Assembly (NCBI GenBank): GCA_003235325.1
Contig: QJWQ01000150.1
Coordinates: 1-64,000, forward strand
DNA: 64,000 bases
Direction: 5' to 3'
DNA from: Gammaproteobacteria bacterium
GTDB taxonomy: Bacteria > Pseudomonadota > Gammaproteobacteria > Pseudomonadales > Porticoccaceae
Positions 38,670 to 48,090 of this stretch are shown here, piece after piece; position 1 is the stretch's first letter, and each line of letters starts with the position of its first letter. Below the pieces are notes generated by a model. It saw only the letters and a list, made by a program, of their open reading frames with translations. It did not search any database and had not been told where the DNA came from. Made by a program: the position numbers and the translations under genes.

Positions 38670-39680
38670 ATGAGAAAACTATTACTATTGCCTGCGGCTT
38701 TCATCGCAGTGGCCTGCTGGGCTGCCGGCATTCCATATTCCGGAGATGGCGCCGGTTATTCGGGGCACCCTCTGGCGGAAAAATTCATTGATCGAATGGT
38801 CAGTAAGTACGATTTTGGTCGGGATGAACTGGAAGCCCTGTTCGCCAGTGCAGAAAAGAAGCAGGACATTATCGATCTGATGGAGCGCCCCGCGGAAAAG
38901 GTCAAGGAATGGAAGGACTACCGCAAGATATTCATCCAGGAAAAGCGCATTGACGAGGGTGTGCAATTCTGGCGAAAAAACCGGGAAGTTCTGCGTCGAG
39001 CCGAGAATGAATACGGGGTGGACCCGGCAATTGTCGTTGCCATTATCGGCGTTGAAACCTTTTATGGCCGCATCATTGGCAAAAACCGCGTCATAGACGC
39101 CCTGTCGACTCTGGCTTTTGATTACCCCAAGCGAAGCACCTTTTTTACCAAGGAACTGGAAAATTTTCTGTTGCTGGCCAGGGAACAAAAACAGGATCCC
39201 CTGACAATCAAGGGCTCTTACGCCGGCGCCATGGGTTACGGCCAGTTCATGCCCAGCAGCTACCGCAATTACGCGGTGGATTTCAACGGTGACGGTTTCA
39301 CCGATATCTGGAACAGTGAAACCGATGCTATCGGCAGTGTGGCCAATTATTTTGCACGCCATGGCTGGCAGCCCAGGTCGCCGATTATGACATCGGCCAG
39401 AGTTTCCATCAGTCACGATGAGGCCCTGATCAACAAGGTGACCAAGCCCAGCCTGTCGTTGCGGGAATTGTCAACCCTCGGTTTTACCCCGGGCGAAAAG
39501 TTTGGCGAGGAACTGACCGCTATCCCCCTGCGTTTTGAAGGTGAAAGTGGGCCGGAATTCTGGTTGGGTTTTGCCAATTTTTACGTGATTACCCGCTACA
39601 ACCACAGTCATCGCTACGCTATGGCTGTTTACCAACTGAGCCAGTTGATCCAGGAGCGCATGGGCAATGAAACCGGCTGA
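38670..39680 (+). CDS. mltB: Lytic murein transglycosylase B
   Basis: Cleaves glycan strands with 1,6-anhydro product formation. 336 residues with an N-terminal signal peptide (about 1-19, ACWAAG). The predicted mature start Cys16 is not in a perfect lipobox, so it may be soluble periplasmic rather than lipid-anchored. Catalytic Glu is in AIIGVETFYGRIIGKNRV; YAGAMGYGQFMPSSYRNYAVDFNGDG holds the conserved peptidoglycan-binding and calcium-loop-like segment. Overlaps rlpA by 14 bases. Confidence 0.95.
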   Translation: MRKLLLLPAAFIAVACWAAGIPYSGDGAGYSGHPLAEKFIDRMVSKYDFGRDELEALFASAEKKQDIIDLMERPAEKVKEWKDYRKIFIQEKRIDEGVQFWRKNREVLRRAENEYGVDPAIVVAIIGVETFYGRIIGKNRVIDALSTLAFDYPKRSTFFTKELENFLLLAREQKQDPLTIKGSYAGAMGYGQFMPSSYRNYAVDFNGDGFTDIWNSETDAIGSVANYFARHGWQPRSPIMTSARVSISHDEALINKVTKPSLSLRELSTLGFTPGEKFGEELTAIPLRFEGESGPEFWLGFANFYVITRYNHSHRYAMAVYQLSQLIQERMGNETG

Positions 39681-40494
39681 ATTTGCCATGGTGGCAGGCC
39701 TTTTTCTGCTGACAGCTTGTGGCGAATCACCGGTTCTGCGCGACGGACCTCCACCCCGGGAAATTGATGTCAGTACTATTCCCGACGCGATGCCCAGGGT
39801 GGAGCCGATAACCATAGCCGGCAACAAGAGTCCCTACACGGTTAATGGTGAAACCTACCGATTGCTGCCCACCAGCAAGGGCTATCAACAGCAGGGCTAT
39901 GCTTCCTGGTACGGCAGCAAGTTCCATGGCCGCAAAACCTCCAACGGCGAGGTTTACAATATGTATGGCATGACCGCGGCCCACAAGACACTGCCGATTC
40001 CTTCCTATGTCGAGGTGACCAATCTGGACAATGGTCGCAAGGTTGTGGTCCGGGTCAATGATCGGGGGCCTTTTCATTCCGACCGGATTATTGACCTGTC
40101 CTGGACGGCGGCAAAGAAGCTGGGATTCCATCAAACGGGGACAGCCAGGGTGAGAGTGGTCGCTGTAGAGCCTTTGGCCAGCCAGCAAGCCGCAGCCCCG
40201 CTACCACCTAACCCGACAGCTACCGGGCCGGTACCTGGCGAAAGCACCAACAGTCTGCCGGCCAACACTTTTCTCCAGACAGGCGCATTTGCTTCTCGCG
40301 AGTCTGCGGAAAACCTCAGAAGGCGGATAGCCAGTCACACGGCCTATCCTGTCGAGATTCACCAGGGGCTCGGCAAACAGTCCGGTATATTCAAGGTCAT
40401 GGTCGGACCCATTGCCGGCAATAATGAACTCCTGTATCTGCGCTCGCTGCTGAAGCAGAAAGAGAACCTGGTACCTTTTGTGGTTTATCTCTGA
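39667..40494 (+). CDS. rlpA: Septal/ lateral wall lipoprotein RlpA (DPBB + SPOR)
   Basis: 275 residues. Lipoprotein signal with lipobox LTAC at about residue 18. Double-psi beta-barrel domain (about 75-165, QGYASWYGSKFHGRKTSNGEVYNMYGMTAAHKTLP, VVVRVNDRGPFHSDRIIDLS) with the conserved lytic transglycosylase residues (Glu of SNGE; Asp of NDRGP). A Pro/Ala linker and a C-terminal SPOR domain (about 200-275, LQTGAFASRESAENL) that binds denuded glycan follow. P. aeruginosa RlpA is a lytic transglycosylase with this layout. Confidence 0.95.
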   Translation: MKPAEFAMVAGLFLLTACGESPVLRDGPPPREIDVSTIPDAMPRVEPITIAGNKSPYTVNGETYRLLPTSKGYQQQGYASWYGSKFHGRKTSNGEVYNMYGMTAAHKTLPIPSYVEVTNLDNGRKVVVRVNDRGPFHSDRIIDLSWTAAKKLGFHQTGTARVRVVAVEPLASQQAAAPLPPNPTATGPVPGESTNSLPANTFLQTGAFASRESAENLRRRIASHTAYPVEIHQGLGKQSGIFKVMVGPIAGNNELLYLRSLLKQKENLVPFVVYL

Positions 40495-40583
40495 GTGCGT
40501 CCTGATGCCCAGGGCGAGCCTCGATCTATGGGCCAGAGCCGGGCCTGCATCGGTGCCGGTCATGGTACACTTGCGTTCCGTTT

Positions 40584-40626
40584 TCGCCGCCAGATGTTAC
40601 CAGCGGTCTCAGGCGATTTTTTTCTT
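40584..40626 (+). terminator. Weak intrinsic terminator candidate after rlpA
   Basis: TCGCC (40584-40588) pairs with GGCGA (40612-40616), followed by seven T then CTTTT. The stem is short and the loop long, with an inner CCGC/GCGG alternative pairing; only the T-rich tail is strong. Confidence 0.3.
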
Positions 40627-40699
40627 TTAACCCTGTAGGTGGCTTCGGTATTTTCATAACCCTGGCCCCTATTCATAGGACAATTCAGGCAGGTAAAAA

Positions 40700-41878
40700 T
40701 TGAGCAAGTCTATAAAACTGGCATTCACGGGATGCCTTTTTGCATTGATAGTGCTGATCGTACCGGCTCAGGCCGACGTTCTCATGCCGGCGGCGCCGGA
40801 ACTGTCTGCCAAGGCGTGGATTCTGGTGGATGCCAATACCGGCAAGGTCCTGGCGGAGAATAATGCCGACGAGCAACTGCCACCGGCCAGTCTGACCAAG
40901 TTGATGACCAGTTATATCGTGTCCGAGGAGATCAAGTCCGGACGGGTCAAGGAAACCGACATGGTCAGGATCAGCGTCAATGCCTGGGAGAAGGGCGGCT
41001 GGAAGAGTGGCAGTTCCACCATGTCCCTGGCTCCCAACACCGAGGTGCCGGTCATTGACCTGATGCGCGGGGTGATCATCCAGTCCGGCAACGATGCCTC
41101 CATCGCCCTTGCGGAGCATATCGCCGGTGGTGAAGATGCCTTTGCCCAGGTTATGAATCAGCAGGCGGCCCTGCTCGGTATGAATAATTCCAACTTCCAC
41201 AATGCCACGGGCTGGCCGGCGGAGGGTCATTTGACTACGGCGCGGGACCTGTCGATCCTGGCCAGGCACGAGATCAACGACCATCCCGAGCATTACAAGA
41301 TCTACTCCGAACGCTATTTCGAATACAACGGCATCAACCAGCCCAACCGCAACCGGCTGCTCTGGCGCGACAGTTCCGTCGATGGCATGAAGACGGGACA
41401 TACCGAAAATGCCGGCTATTGTCTGGTGGCTTCCGCCGAACGTCATGGCATGCGTCTGGTCTCTGTGGTCATGGGGACAAGCAGTGAAGAGGCCAGGGCC
41501 AGGGAATCCCAGAAATTGCTGTCTTACGGTTTCCGCTACTATGAAACTGCAAGGGTCTACAATGCCGGGGATGTCCTGCAGGAAAACAATCGGGTCTGGT
41601 ATGGCGATTCCGACAATCTCAATCTGGTGGTTGCCGATGACCTTTATCTGACCATACCCCGTGGTGCCAGGGATGAACTGGAGGCGGGCATCGAAGTTGA
41701 TTCTGTGCTGGAGGCCCCCATTGAAGCAGGTCAGGAACTGGGTCGTCTTCGGGTCAGTTACCAGGGGGAAACCCTGCTGGATGCGCCGCTGGTTTCCGAC
41801 CGCGCGATACCGGAGGCTGGACTGTTTTCAAAATTGTGGGACGCCATCGTCCTGTTCGTTCTCAACCTGCTGGGTTGA
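40700..41878 (+). CDS. dacA: D-alanyl-D-alanine carboxypeptidase (PBP5/6 type)
   Basis: Trims the terminal D-Ala of pentapeptide stems. 392 residues from a TTG at 40700 behind AGGTAAAAA. Signal peptide about 1-25 (LIVLIVPAQA-D). Active-site Ser64 in SLTK, SGND (SxN), and KTG in DGMKTGHTENAGYC. After the catalytic domain comes the PBP5 C-terminal beta domain (GARDELEAGIEVDSVLEAPIEAGQ). The last helix (LFSKLWDAIVLFVLNLLG) is the amphipathic membrane anchor. Confidence 0.96.
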   Translation: MSKSIKLAFTGCLFALIVLIVPAQADVLMPAAPELSAKAWILVDANTGKVLAENNADEQLPPASLTKLMTSYIVSEEIKSGRVKETDMVRISVNAWEKGGWKSGSSTMSLAPNTEVPVIDLMRGVIIQSGNDASIALAEHIAGGEDAFAQVMNQQAALLGMNNSNFHNATGWPAEGHLTTARDLSILARHEINDHPEHYKIYSERYFEYNGINQPNRNRLLWRDSSVDGMKTGHTENAGYCLVASAERHGMRLVSVVMGTSSEEARARESQKLLSYGFRYYETARVYNAGDVLQENNRVWYGDSDNLNLVVADDLYLTIPRGARDELEAGIEVDSVLEAPIEAGQELGRLRVSYQGETLLDAPLVSDRAIPEAGLFSKLWDAIVLFVLNLLG

Positions 41879-41883
41879 ACGCC

Positions 41884-42150
41884 TTGACCGCCGATGCTCC
41901 CAGGATAGTTTTTCCCTGTGATTATCCGATCAAGGTGATGGGTTATGCCCACGACGATTTCCAGGGGCATGTGCTGACCGTGATGGCAAGACACGCCCCC
42001 GGTTTTGACCAGACCAGCGTCAGGATTCGGGACAGTCGCAACGGCAGATTTCAGTCCATCACGGTGACTATCACGGCCACCGGCACCGAGCAGTTGCAGG
42101 CCATTTTTGAGGACCTCAAGACCAGTGAACTGGTCCAGATGGTTCTTTGA
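41884..42150 (+). CDS. ybeD: DUF493 family protein, YbeD-like
   Basis: 88 residues from a TTG at 41884, 5 bases after the dacA stop; E. coli YbeD has 87. Conserved: FPCDYPIKVMGYAHDDFQ, RNGRFQSITVTITATGTEQLQAIFEDLK. The fold resembles an allosteric ACT-like domain in E. coli YbeD. Its fixed position between dacA and lipB suggests a link to lipoate metabolism or the cell wall, but no function is established. No strong Shine-Dalgarno; translation is probably coupled to dacA. Confidence 0.9.
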   Translation: MTADAPRIVFPCDYPIKVMGYAHDDFQGHVLTVMARHAPGFDQTSVRIRDSRNGRFQSITVTITATGTEQLQAIFEDLKTSELVQMVL

Positions 42151-42168
42151 GGCCGACAATTCCTGAAC

Positions 42169-42858
42169 ATGACCTCCCTGCAAGTCATACAACTGGGACT
42201 GCAGCCCTACGAAAGAATTTTTCGGGCCATGCAGCGGTTTAATGACGTCAGGGATTCAAATTCTCTCGACCAGGTCTGGCTGGTCCAGCACCAGCCGGTG
42301 TTCACCCAGGGGATGGCGGGCAAGGCCGAGCATATCCTGATGCCGGGGTCCATACCCGTGGTCCAGGTGGACAGGGGCGGACAGGTGACCTATCACGGTC
42401 CCGGGCAGATCGTAGCCTACCCACTGATCGATATTCGCCGGCGTGGTCTGGGTGTGCGGCAACTGGTCAGTGCCATCGAAGCCAGTATCATCGGTGTTCT
42501 TGCCGGGCTCGGCATTAACGCCTATGCCCGGCCCGATGCCCCGGGTGTTTACGTCGACATCGACGGGGTGACCGGTGCCAAGATCGCCTCGCTGGGTATA
42601 CGCATCAGGAAAGGTTGCAGCTATCACGGACTGGCCTTCAATGTCGATATGGACCTGTCGCCGTTCCAGCGAATAAACCCCTGCGGCTACCAGGGATTGC
42701 AAATGACCCAGTTGAGAAACATTTTGCCCCTTGAAGCCTTGCCCGGTTTCAGCGAGACTGAAGAACTGCTACTGGATAGCCTGGCAGCCCATCTGGGCTA
42801 TCCTGACTGGCAATATAACAACAATGAAACCCCACATTGGGAACAGTGCGATGAGTGA
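42169..42858 (+). CDS. lipB: Octanoyl-ACP:protein octanoyltransferase
   Basis: Transfers octanoate from ACP to lipoyl domains. 229 residues. Conserved: [18 protein letters not shown], the Lys in [14 protein letters not shown] and the catalytic Cys in [13 protein letters not shown] (the acyl-enzyme Cys of LipB). The stop overlaps lipA by 8 bases. Confidence 0.96.
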   Translation: MTSLQVIQLGLQPYERIFRAMQRFNDVRDSNSLDQVWLVQHQPVFTQGMAGKAEHILMPGSIPVVQVDRGGQVTYHGPGQIVAYPLIDIRRRGLGVRQLVSAIEASIIGVLAGLGINAYARPDAPGVYVDIDGVTGAKIASLGIRIRKGCSYHGLAFNVDMDLSPFQRINPCGYQGLQMTQLRNILPLEALPGFSETEELLLDSLAAHLGYPDWQYNNNETPHWEQCDE

Positions 42859-43828
42859 AGCAGATCTGGTACCGGTAAAACGCACCCGCCGAATCAAGCC
42901 CGGAGAAAAATTGCGCAGTGCCGACAAGGTAGAGCGCATACCGGTCAAGGTCATTCCCACAGAAACCGTCCAGCGCAAGCCGGAATGGATGCGCATTCGC
43001 ATGAGGGCCTCACCGGAAATTGACCGGATCAAGAAAATTCTGCGCAAGAACAAGCTGGCCACCGTATGCGAGGAAGCCTCCTGCCCGAATCTCGGCGAGT
43101 GTTTCGGGGGAGGTACCGCGACGTTCATGATCATGGGGGAAATCTGCACCCGCCGCTGTCCGTTCTGCGATGTCGGTCACGGTAAACCGCTGCCGCTGGA
43201 CCCGGAAGAGCCGCGACACCTGGCCCAGGCTATCGCCGAGATGGGACTCAAGTACGTGGTCATCACATCCGTCGACCGCGACGACCTGCGGGATGGCGGC
43301 GCGGGTCACTTCGCCGAGTGCATCCGGGAGTCACGAATCCTGTCCCCCAACCTGCAAATTGAGGTTCTGGTCCCCGATTTTCGTGGCCGCATGGAACCGG
43401 CCCTGGACATTCTCAGTGAGGTGCCGCCGGATATCTTCAACCACAATCTGGAAACCATATCACGGCTTTACCGGGAGGCCCGGCCCGGTGCCAATTACAA
43501 GTGGTCCCTGAGCCTTATGAAGGAATACAAGGCTCGTAATCCCGAGGTACCAACCAAGTCCGGTCTGATGGTCGGCCTCGGTGAAACCAGGGATGAATTG
43601 CTGCGGGTGCTGGACGACTTGCGCCAACACGATGTCGAGATGCTTACCGTTGGCCAGTACCTGCAGCCCTCGCGCAATCATCTGGCGGTGGAACGATTCG
43701 TCCACCCGGACGAATTCCGGGAGTACGAGGAATACGCCTATTCCATAGGGTTTACCCATGCGGCCTGCGGCCCCCTGGTACGGTCTTCCTACCACGCCGA
43801 TAAACAGGCCAAGGGCGAGGCCATCTGA
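42851..43828 (+). CDS. lipA: Lipoyl synthase
   Basis: Radical SAM enzyme inserting two sulfurs into the octanoyl chain. 325 residues from ATG 42851 in the end of lipB. The auxiliary cluster motif ([12 protein letters not shown]) and the SAM cluster motif (CTRRCPFC) are both intact, as is the C-terminal Arg-Ser-Ser-Tyr (VRSSYHA) whose Ser binds the auxiliary cluster. The N-terminal 60 residues are basic and variable. Confidence 0.97.
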   Translation: MSEADLVPVKRTRRIKPGEKLRSADKVERIPVKVIPTETVQRKPEWMRIRMRASPEIDRIKKILRKNKLATVCEEASCPNLGECFGGGTATFMIMGEICTRRCPFCDVGHGKPLPLDPEEPRHLAQAIAEMGLKYVVITSVDRDDLRDGGAGHFAECIRESRILSPNLQIEVLVPDFRGRMEPALDILSEVPPDIFNHNLETISRLYREARPGANYKWSLSLMKEYKARNPEVPTKSGLMVGLGETRDELLRVLDDLRQHDVEMLTVGQYLQPSRNHLAVERFVHPDEFREYEEYAYSIGFTHAACGPLVRSSYHADKQAKGEAI

Positions 43829-43853
43829 TTCCGGTAAGGGTCAGGGCAAGATC

Positions 43854-44252
43854 ATGACAACATTGAAGAAATTGCCACAATTTTTGACTGTGACATTCGG
43901 CGTCTGCGTGGTCTGGCATTCGACTGCTATTCTGGCTGCTGACTGTGGCCTGCCCCCCGAAGAGCCCGTCATTCCCGATGGCACCCGTATCAGCTTCGAT
44001 CAGTTGCGGCGATCCAGCGAAGCGGTCAGGGTTTTTATCGAGTCCGCTGGCAACTACCTGGTCTGTGTCTTACAAAATCGCGACGATGAAATGGCGCCAT
44101 TGGACTACGAACAGCAGGCGGCCTGGCTGCAGCGCATAGAAGCCCTGACCGAGGCGCGCAATACTATAGCCGACCGCTTCAATGGCCAGGTGGCGGCATT
44201 CCAGACGGCCAATCCGGAGGAGTACCCCATTGACAAACACGACCGACAGTAA
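43854..44252 (+). CDS. Small exported protein of unknown function
   Basis: 132 residues from ATG 43854 (AGGGCAAG upstream). Signal peptide about 1-28 (VTFGVCVVWHSTAILAA-DC). The mature part has two Cys (in ADCGLPP and YLVCVLQ) that could pair, and is otherwise helical and charged (DEMAPLDYEQQAAWLQRIEALTEA). I do not recognise a family. It lies right after lipA and overlaps the next gene by 23 bases. Confidence 0.65.
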   Translation: MTTLKKLPQFLTVTFGVCVVWHSTAILAADCGLPPEEPVIPDGTRISFDQLRRSSEAVRVFIESAGNYLVCVLQNRDDEMAPLDYEQQAAWLQRIEALTEARNTIADRFNGQVAAFQTANPEEYPIDKHDRQ

Positions 44253-44547
44253 AACCGGTGACGCCGGCGACACCACTGCAATCGAGGCGGCAGTGTTCAG
44301 ACGATTGCTGAAGCATCTCGATGACAACCGGGACGTGCAGAATATCGACCTGATGAATCTGGCCGGTTTCTGTCGCAATTGCCTGGCTAAATGGTACAGG
44401 GCGGCTGCCGAGGAAAGGGGGCAGCAGCTCGACTATGAGGTCGCGCGGGAAATTGTCTACGGCATGCCCTACAGTGAGTGGAAAGAAAAATACCAGAAGG
44501 AAGCCTCTCCCGATCAACTCCGGTCGTTTAACAACCGCCAGCCGTAG
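44230..44547 (+). CDS. DUF1244 family protein
   Basis: 105 residues from the TTG at 44230, chosen because GGAGGAG lies 7 bases upstream; the frame has no ATG nearby. It has the DUF1244 core FRRLLKHLDDNRDVQNID...FCRNCLAKWY and YEVAREIVYGMPYSEWKEKYQ. A structure exists for the S. meliloti homologue (helical, small) but no function. Two conserved Cys in CRNC might bind metal. The 23-base overlap with the upstream gene suggests one transcript. Confidence 0.85.
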   Translation: MTNTTDSKTGDAGDTTAIEAAVFRRLLKHLDDNRDVQNIDLMNLAGFCRNCLAKWYRAAAEERGQQLDYEVAREIVYGMPYSEWKEKYQKEASPDQLRSFNNRQP

Positions 44548-44648
44548 CAAAGACTCATCAAATCCCTGTCAATTTCATTGTCCTCCGTCGGGTCAGGGTC
44601 TGGCTCGAAAGTACACTGCCTGATACTTCGATACACAGGACTAAAACC

Positions 44649-44870
44649 ATGACCGATACAATTGATCCGGATATCGTCGCCGCCCTCAAGATCGCTTTCT
44701 GCTATATGCCAAAAGCCATTGAAGTTAACCGGTATGAATACGGTGACCGCTATCAGAAAGTCATATCGGATATCGACAGGGTGCGTGAGGTTCTGCTGGG
44801 TCTGGGTATTGATCCCGACGAAGTCTACGCTGAAATTAATCCCGATGAAGATTCAAGTTCCTGTTACTAG
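44649..44870 (+). CDS. Small acidic protein of unknown function
   Basis: 73 residues, ATG 44649, with a weak AGGACT upstream. Acidic and helical: MPKAIEVNRYEYGDRYQKVISDIDRVREVLLGLGIDPDEVY, ending PDEDSSSCY. Not recognised. The coding character is supported by its codon use and regular composition only. Confidence 0.55.
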   Translation: MTDTIDPDIVAALKIAFCYMPKAIEVNRYEYGDRYQKVISDIDRVREVLLGLGIDPDEVYAEINPDEDSSSCY

Positions 44871-44928
44871 TTTTGCCGGGCCCTTTTTGCTGAGGCCTTT
44901 TTGCCGGACCTTTTTCTTTGGAACCTGA

Positions 44929-45321
44929 TCAGGGCATCCGGATTTTGCCGCCTCCGGGGATTGCGCCGACGCCGCCCATGCCCTCCTGCCCCGGCAAAAC
45001 GATGGAAGACTGCATTTCCCGCCGCATTTCCTGCAACTTTTTCAGCGTATCCGATGCCGCTTGCTGGGCGGCGTCATTGAATTTGTCGGCGGCTTCGGCG
45101 AGTGAGGCGGCCTCGATCTCAAAATTGATGGGCAGGGGATTGTTGCCAAGCAAAATCTGGGTTTCGCCGGCATAAATGACCTGGCGGCTACTGTCGGATT
45201 CGCCGTTACCCTTGACCGGTGACAGGCGCTTGATGGCGCCAACTCTTCTGTCAGTGAAGATTTCTTCCTTGTACAGGTCCTCGGCGTTCATGGCGGGGCT
45301 GTTCTGGTCTGCATTATTCAT
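44929..45321 (-). CDS. Conserved-looking hypothetical protein
   Basis: 130 residues, ATG at 45321, no strong Shine-Dalgarno. Cytoplasmic, no signal peptide. N-terminal half is beta-like and carries polar stretches (DLYKEEIFTDRRVGAIKRLSPV, RQVIYAGETQILLGNNPLPINFEIEA). A helical alanine-rich middle (SLAEAADKFNDAAQQAASDTLKKLQEMRREM) is followed by a Gly/Met/Pro-rich tail ending GGGKIRMP. I do not recognise a family. Convergent with the preceding small gene. Confidence 0.6.
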   Translation of the reverse strand: MNNADQNSPAMNAEDLYKEEIFTDRRVGAIKRLSPVKGNGESDSSRQVIYAGETQILLGNNPLPINFEIEAASLAEAADKFNDAAQQAASDTLKKLQEMRREMQSSIVLPGQEGMGGVGAIPGGGKIRMP

Positions 45322-45467
45322 ACTGATTCCCGAAATTTTAAAGTAACATTTTGAGCACCCTCAATCAGGTCAAGGGTCCCGGACGAAACGGCCACACCCT
45401 ACCAGATAATGCCGGCATGACAAGTGCCTATGGTTATAATTCCCCCTCATGCCTCGGATAACAGACC

Positions 45468-46862
45468 GTGAATCTCGTCTGGTTTCGCAATGATCTTCGC
45501 CTTCAGGACAATCCCGCCCTTCACGCGGCCGCCGATCGCGGACCCGTGCTGGCCTGCTACCTGTTGACGCCGGGGCAATGGCGTCGGCACCGGATGGCCG
45601 GCGCCAGGGTGGATTTTATTCTGCGCAGCCTTCGATATCTGAGTGAGGATCTGGCGAGGCTGAATATTCCCCTGGTAATCGAGCAGGCGAACTTTTTTGA
45701 CGATGTTGCCCCGGTCATACTGTCGCTGGCGAAGAGATTCAAGGTCAGCGCCGCGTTCTGGAATGAGGAATATCCCCTGGATGAACAGCGCCGGGATGAG
45801 GCGGTTGCTGACCTGTTGCTGGCCAGCGGGGTGGTTGTGAACCGGTTCCACGATCGGGTCATCGCCCCTCCGGGCACGGTGCTGAAGTCCGATGGCAGGC
45901 CCTACAGGGTATTCACGCCCTTCAAGCGTACCTGGTTGCAACTGGCGGATGCCGGCGTGCCGGACATACTTCCGGTCCCGGCCGCCCAGGCCGCCGTCCC
46001 GATACCATCATCCGCCATTCCGGAGACACCGGCCGGCTTTTCCACCGGTGTTGACCCGGGCCTTTGGCCCGCCGGGGAAAGAGAAGCCATGAAACGGTTG
46101 CGACTGTTTGGCCGTCTCAAGCTCAAATCCTACCCAGAGCAACGGGATATTCCGGCCGTTGCCGGCACGTCAATCTTGTCTCCTTACCTGGCGGTGGGCG
46201 CAGTTTCGCCCCAGCAATGCCTGCGCCTGGCCCTGCAGCACAGGCAGGAGGCCGGGGAGGGTGCTGCATGCTGGATCAATGAACTCGCCTGGCGGGATTT
46301 TTATCAGCACCTGGTAGTGGCCTTCCCCCAGATCTGTAAGGGTAGGCCATTCAAGACGGAAACGGCTCGTATTGCCTGGCGCGACGCCCCCCACGATTTT
46401 GAGCGCTGGTGCCAGGGCAATACCGGGGTGCCCATCGTCGATGCCGGTATGCGCCAGTTACTGGCCACTGGCTGGATGCACAACCGGGTGCGGATGATCA
46501 CTGCCATGTTCCTGAGCAAGAATTTGTTGATCGACTGGCGCCGGGGAGAAGCTTATTTCATGGAACACCTGATCGATGGTGATTTTGCTGCCAATAATGG
46601 CGGTTGGCAGTGGAGCGCCTCGACCGGTACCGATGCAGTGCCTTATTTTCGGGTTTTCAATCCCTTTAGTCAGGCTGCCCGATTTGATCCGGAAGGAATC
46701 TACATTCGACGCTTCGTGCCTGCTCTCAAGACGGTAGATACAGCGGACCTGCACGACCCATTGAGGCTGGAAAAGGTCCGGCCCAGCGGTTATCCTGAAG
46801 TCATTGTGGACCTGAAAAAATCAAGACTTGCCGCTATTGCTGCGTTCAAATCTGTTGGTTGA
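45468..46862 (+). CDS. phrB: Deoxyribodipyrimidine photolyase (class I CPD)
   Basis: Light-driven repair of cyclobutane pyrimidine dimers. 464 residues from GTG 45468, starting MNLVWFRNDLRLQDNPAL as class I photolyases do. The N-terminal antenna domain is followed by the FAD-binding helical domain with ELAWRDFYQHLV, TGWMHNRVRMITAMFLSKNLLIDWRRGE and WQWSASTGTDAVPYFRVFNP. A TATAAT at 45435-45440 may be its -10. Photolyase genes often belong to LitR/CarH regulons; here it is 4 kb upstream of the LitR operon with no shared operator seen. Confidence 0.95.
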   Translation: MNLVWFRNDLRLQDNPALHAAADRGPVLACYLLTPGQWRRHRMAGARVDFILRSLRYLSEDLARLNIPLVIEQANFFDDVAPVILSLAKRFKVSAAFWNEEYPLDEQRRDEAVADLLLASGVVVNRFHDRVIAPPGTVLKSDGRPYRVFTPFKRTWLQLADAGVPDILPVPAAQAAVPIPSSAIPETPAGFSTGVDPGLWPAGEREAMKRLRLFGRLKLKSYPEQRDIPAVAGTSILSPYLAVGAVSPQQCLRLALQHRQEAGEGAACWINELAWRDFYQHLVVAFPQICKGRPFKTETARIAWRDAPHDFERWCQGNTGVPIVDAGMRQLLATGWMHNRVRMITAMFLSKNLLIDWRRGEAYFMEHLIDGDFAANNGGWQWSASTGTDAVPYFRVFNPFSQAARFDPEGIYIRRFVPALKTVDTADLHDPLRLEKVRPSGYPEVIVDLKKSRLAAIAAFKSVG

Positions 46863-46970
46863 TCGACAAAATCATTATCACCCCTGGTTTACTCTGTTAT
46901 AGCATTGGCTAATCGAGGTGATTCCAGGTGTGGGATTTCGGTCCCCCGAAACCCGATCAAGGAGCTTGTA

Positions 46971-47285
46971 ATGACGCTTAATACTTTTTCTTCCCTGCTA
47001 GAGGAATGGCAGGAACATGCGGCCAAACAGGAAGGCAAGGTCAAACGGGAAGTCAGTGTCTATGAATCAGACATGGTCAAGGTAGAGGCCCTGGCAGCCG
47101 TTTACAGCCTGCCGGTTGACGAGATAATGGCCAGCATCCTGCACAAGGCGCTGGTGGCAGTGGAGGAAAAAATGCCCTATGTGCCCGGACCCAATGTGAT
47201 TCGTGTGGAAGAGGGCGCCGAGATCTACGAGGACATTGGTCCCATGGTCAAGTATCTCGAAGCCCAGAAAGCCATTCGCGACTGA
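46971..47285 (+). CDS. Small conserved protein (104 aa), function uncertain
   Basis: ATG 46971 with AAGGAG 7 bases upstream. Cytoplasmic: LEEWQEHAAKQEGKVKREVSVYESDMVKVEALAAVYSLPVDEIM, then MPYVPGPNVIRVEEGAEIYEDIGPMVKYLEA. The pattern (helical N-terminus, YVPG and YEDIGP) resembles a small pseudomonad family sometimes labelled 'type 1 pili tip component / pilin assembly', a label without experimental support that I know of. No pilus genes are in the window. Confidence 0.7.
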   Translation: MTLNTFSSLLEEWQEHAAKQEGKVKREVSVYESDMVKVEALAAVYSLPVDEIMASILHKALVAVEEKMPYVPGPNVIRVEEGAEIYEDIGPMVKYLEAQKAIRD

Positions 47286-47469
47286 CCAGTCTGTCCCGCG
47301 CCGGGATTCCAGACAACGCTTCACCGGCATTACAATCCCCTGGCCTGTATCCGGCCAGGGGGCAGGGTAGCCTCTACCCGGCATTCTCCTGTTTGACTTG
47401 CCCTTTTGGTTGGCCGGCAAGGAACAGCCTCCAGCATCGATAACCCGAATAGTGTTACCAGGCACTAAT

Positions 47470-47880
47470 CTACTTGACTACGGGCGGTGTGGTTCGAGGC
47501 AGCCACTCCCACCATTCATGTTGCCCCTCGGCAGTGTTCTCCCTGGTCTGGTGTATGTCCCAGGTCACCAGGAAATCCGGATTCTCTATCAGCAATCGTC
47601 GATCCGGGTCCCGGTACTGGCCGGACGGTGCCCGGTACCAGCCACTCAGTGATGCGGGGAGGATAAAATTGGCTGCCTTGTCAGTATCAGTGGCAATGGT
47701 GTTGTGGGGCGCGGACTGATGAACCCCGTCCAGGGGGTGCAGGCGTACGGTTATGCCGTTTTCCCTGTCAACGGCGATGACAGTGCCGGCATATTGCGCC
47801 TGCTTGAGCAGTTCTCCCCGGGTGTTGAAATAACTCAGGCCAATGAGGCAGGTTTTGTTGATCAGTTCGGTCAGTTGCAT
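47470..47880 (-). CDS. Conserved hypothetical protein (136 aa)
   Basis: Start taken at the ATG at 47880 (MQLTELINKTCLIGLSYF), 19 codons into the longest frame, because MQ... begins a folded domain. Residues 1-65 (QAQYAGTVIAVDRENGITVRLHP) look like a small beta-barrel. The rest (FILPASLSGWYRAPSGQYRDPDRRLLIENPDFLVTWDIHQT) holds conserved-looking Trp and Pro residues. I believe it belongs to a widespread proteobacterial hypothetical family, with no known function. Confidence 0.7.
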   Translation of the reverse strand: MQLTELINKTCLIGLSYFNTRGELLKQAQYAGTVIAVDRENGITVRLHPLDGVHQSAPHNTIATDTDKAANFILPASLSGWYRAPSGQYRDPDRRLLIENPDFLVTWDIHQTRENTAEGQHEWWEWLPRTTPPVVK

Positions 47881-48090
47881 GGTGTTCCGTGAATGGGATT
47901 TCGGTCTGCGGACGTTGTGGGCAGCAGCGGCTACCATAGGAGCAATTCAGGCGGGTTTCAAGCCAGACAGGTTTCATGGAAAGCCATGCTGGCCGGGGGC
48001 CAGTGGTTAAACTGGCGCTGGTGATCGACGGGATTTATTTACGCGGATTCTGTACAATCCCACTCCCCGTGCCAGACCCTCGCCAAATCC

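Noticed and set aside
47337-47361. Perfect hairpin CCCCTGGCC/GGCCAGGGG
   Set aside because: Strong stem but no T-tract on either strand; not called as an intrinsic terminator.
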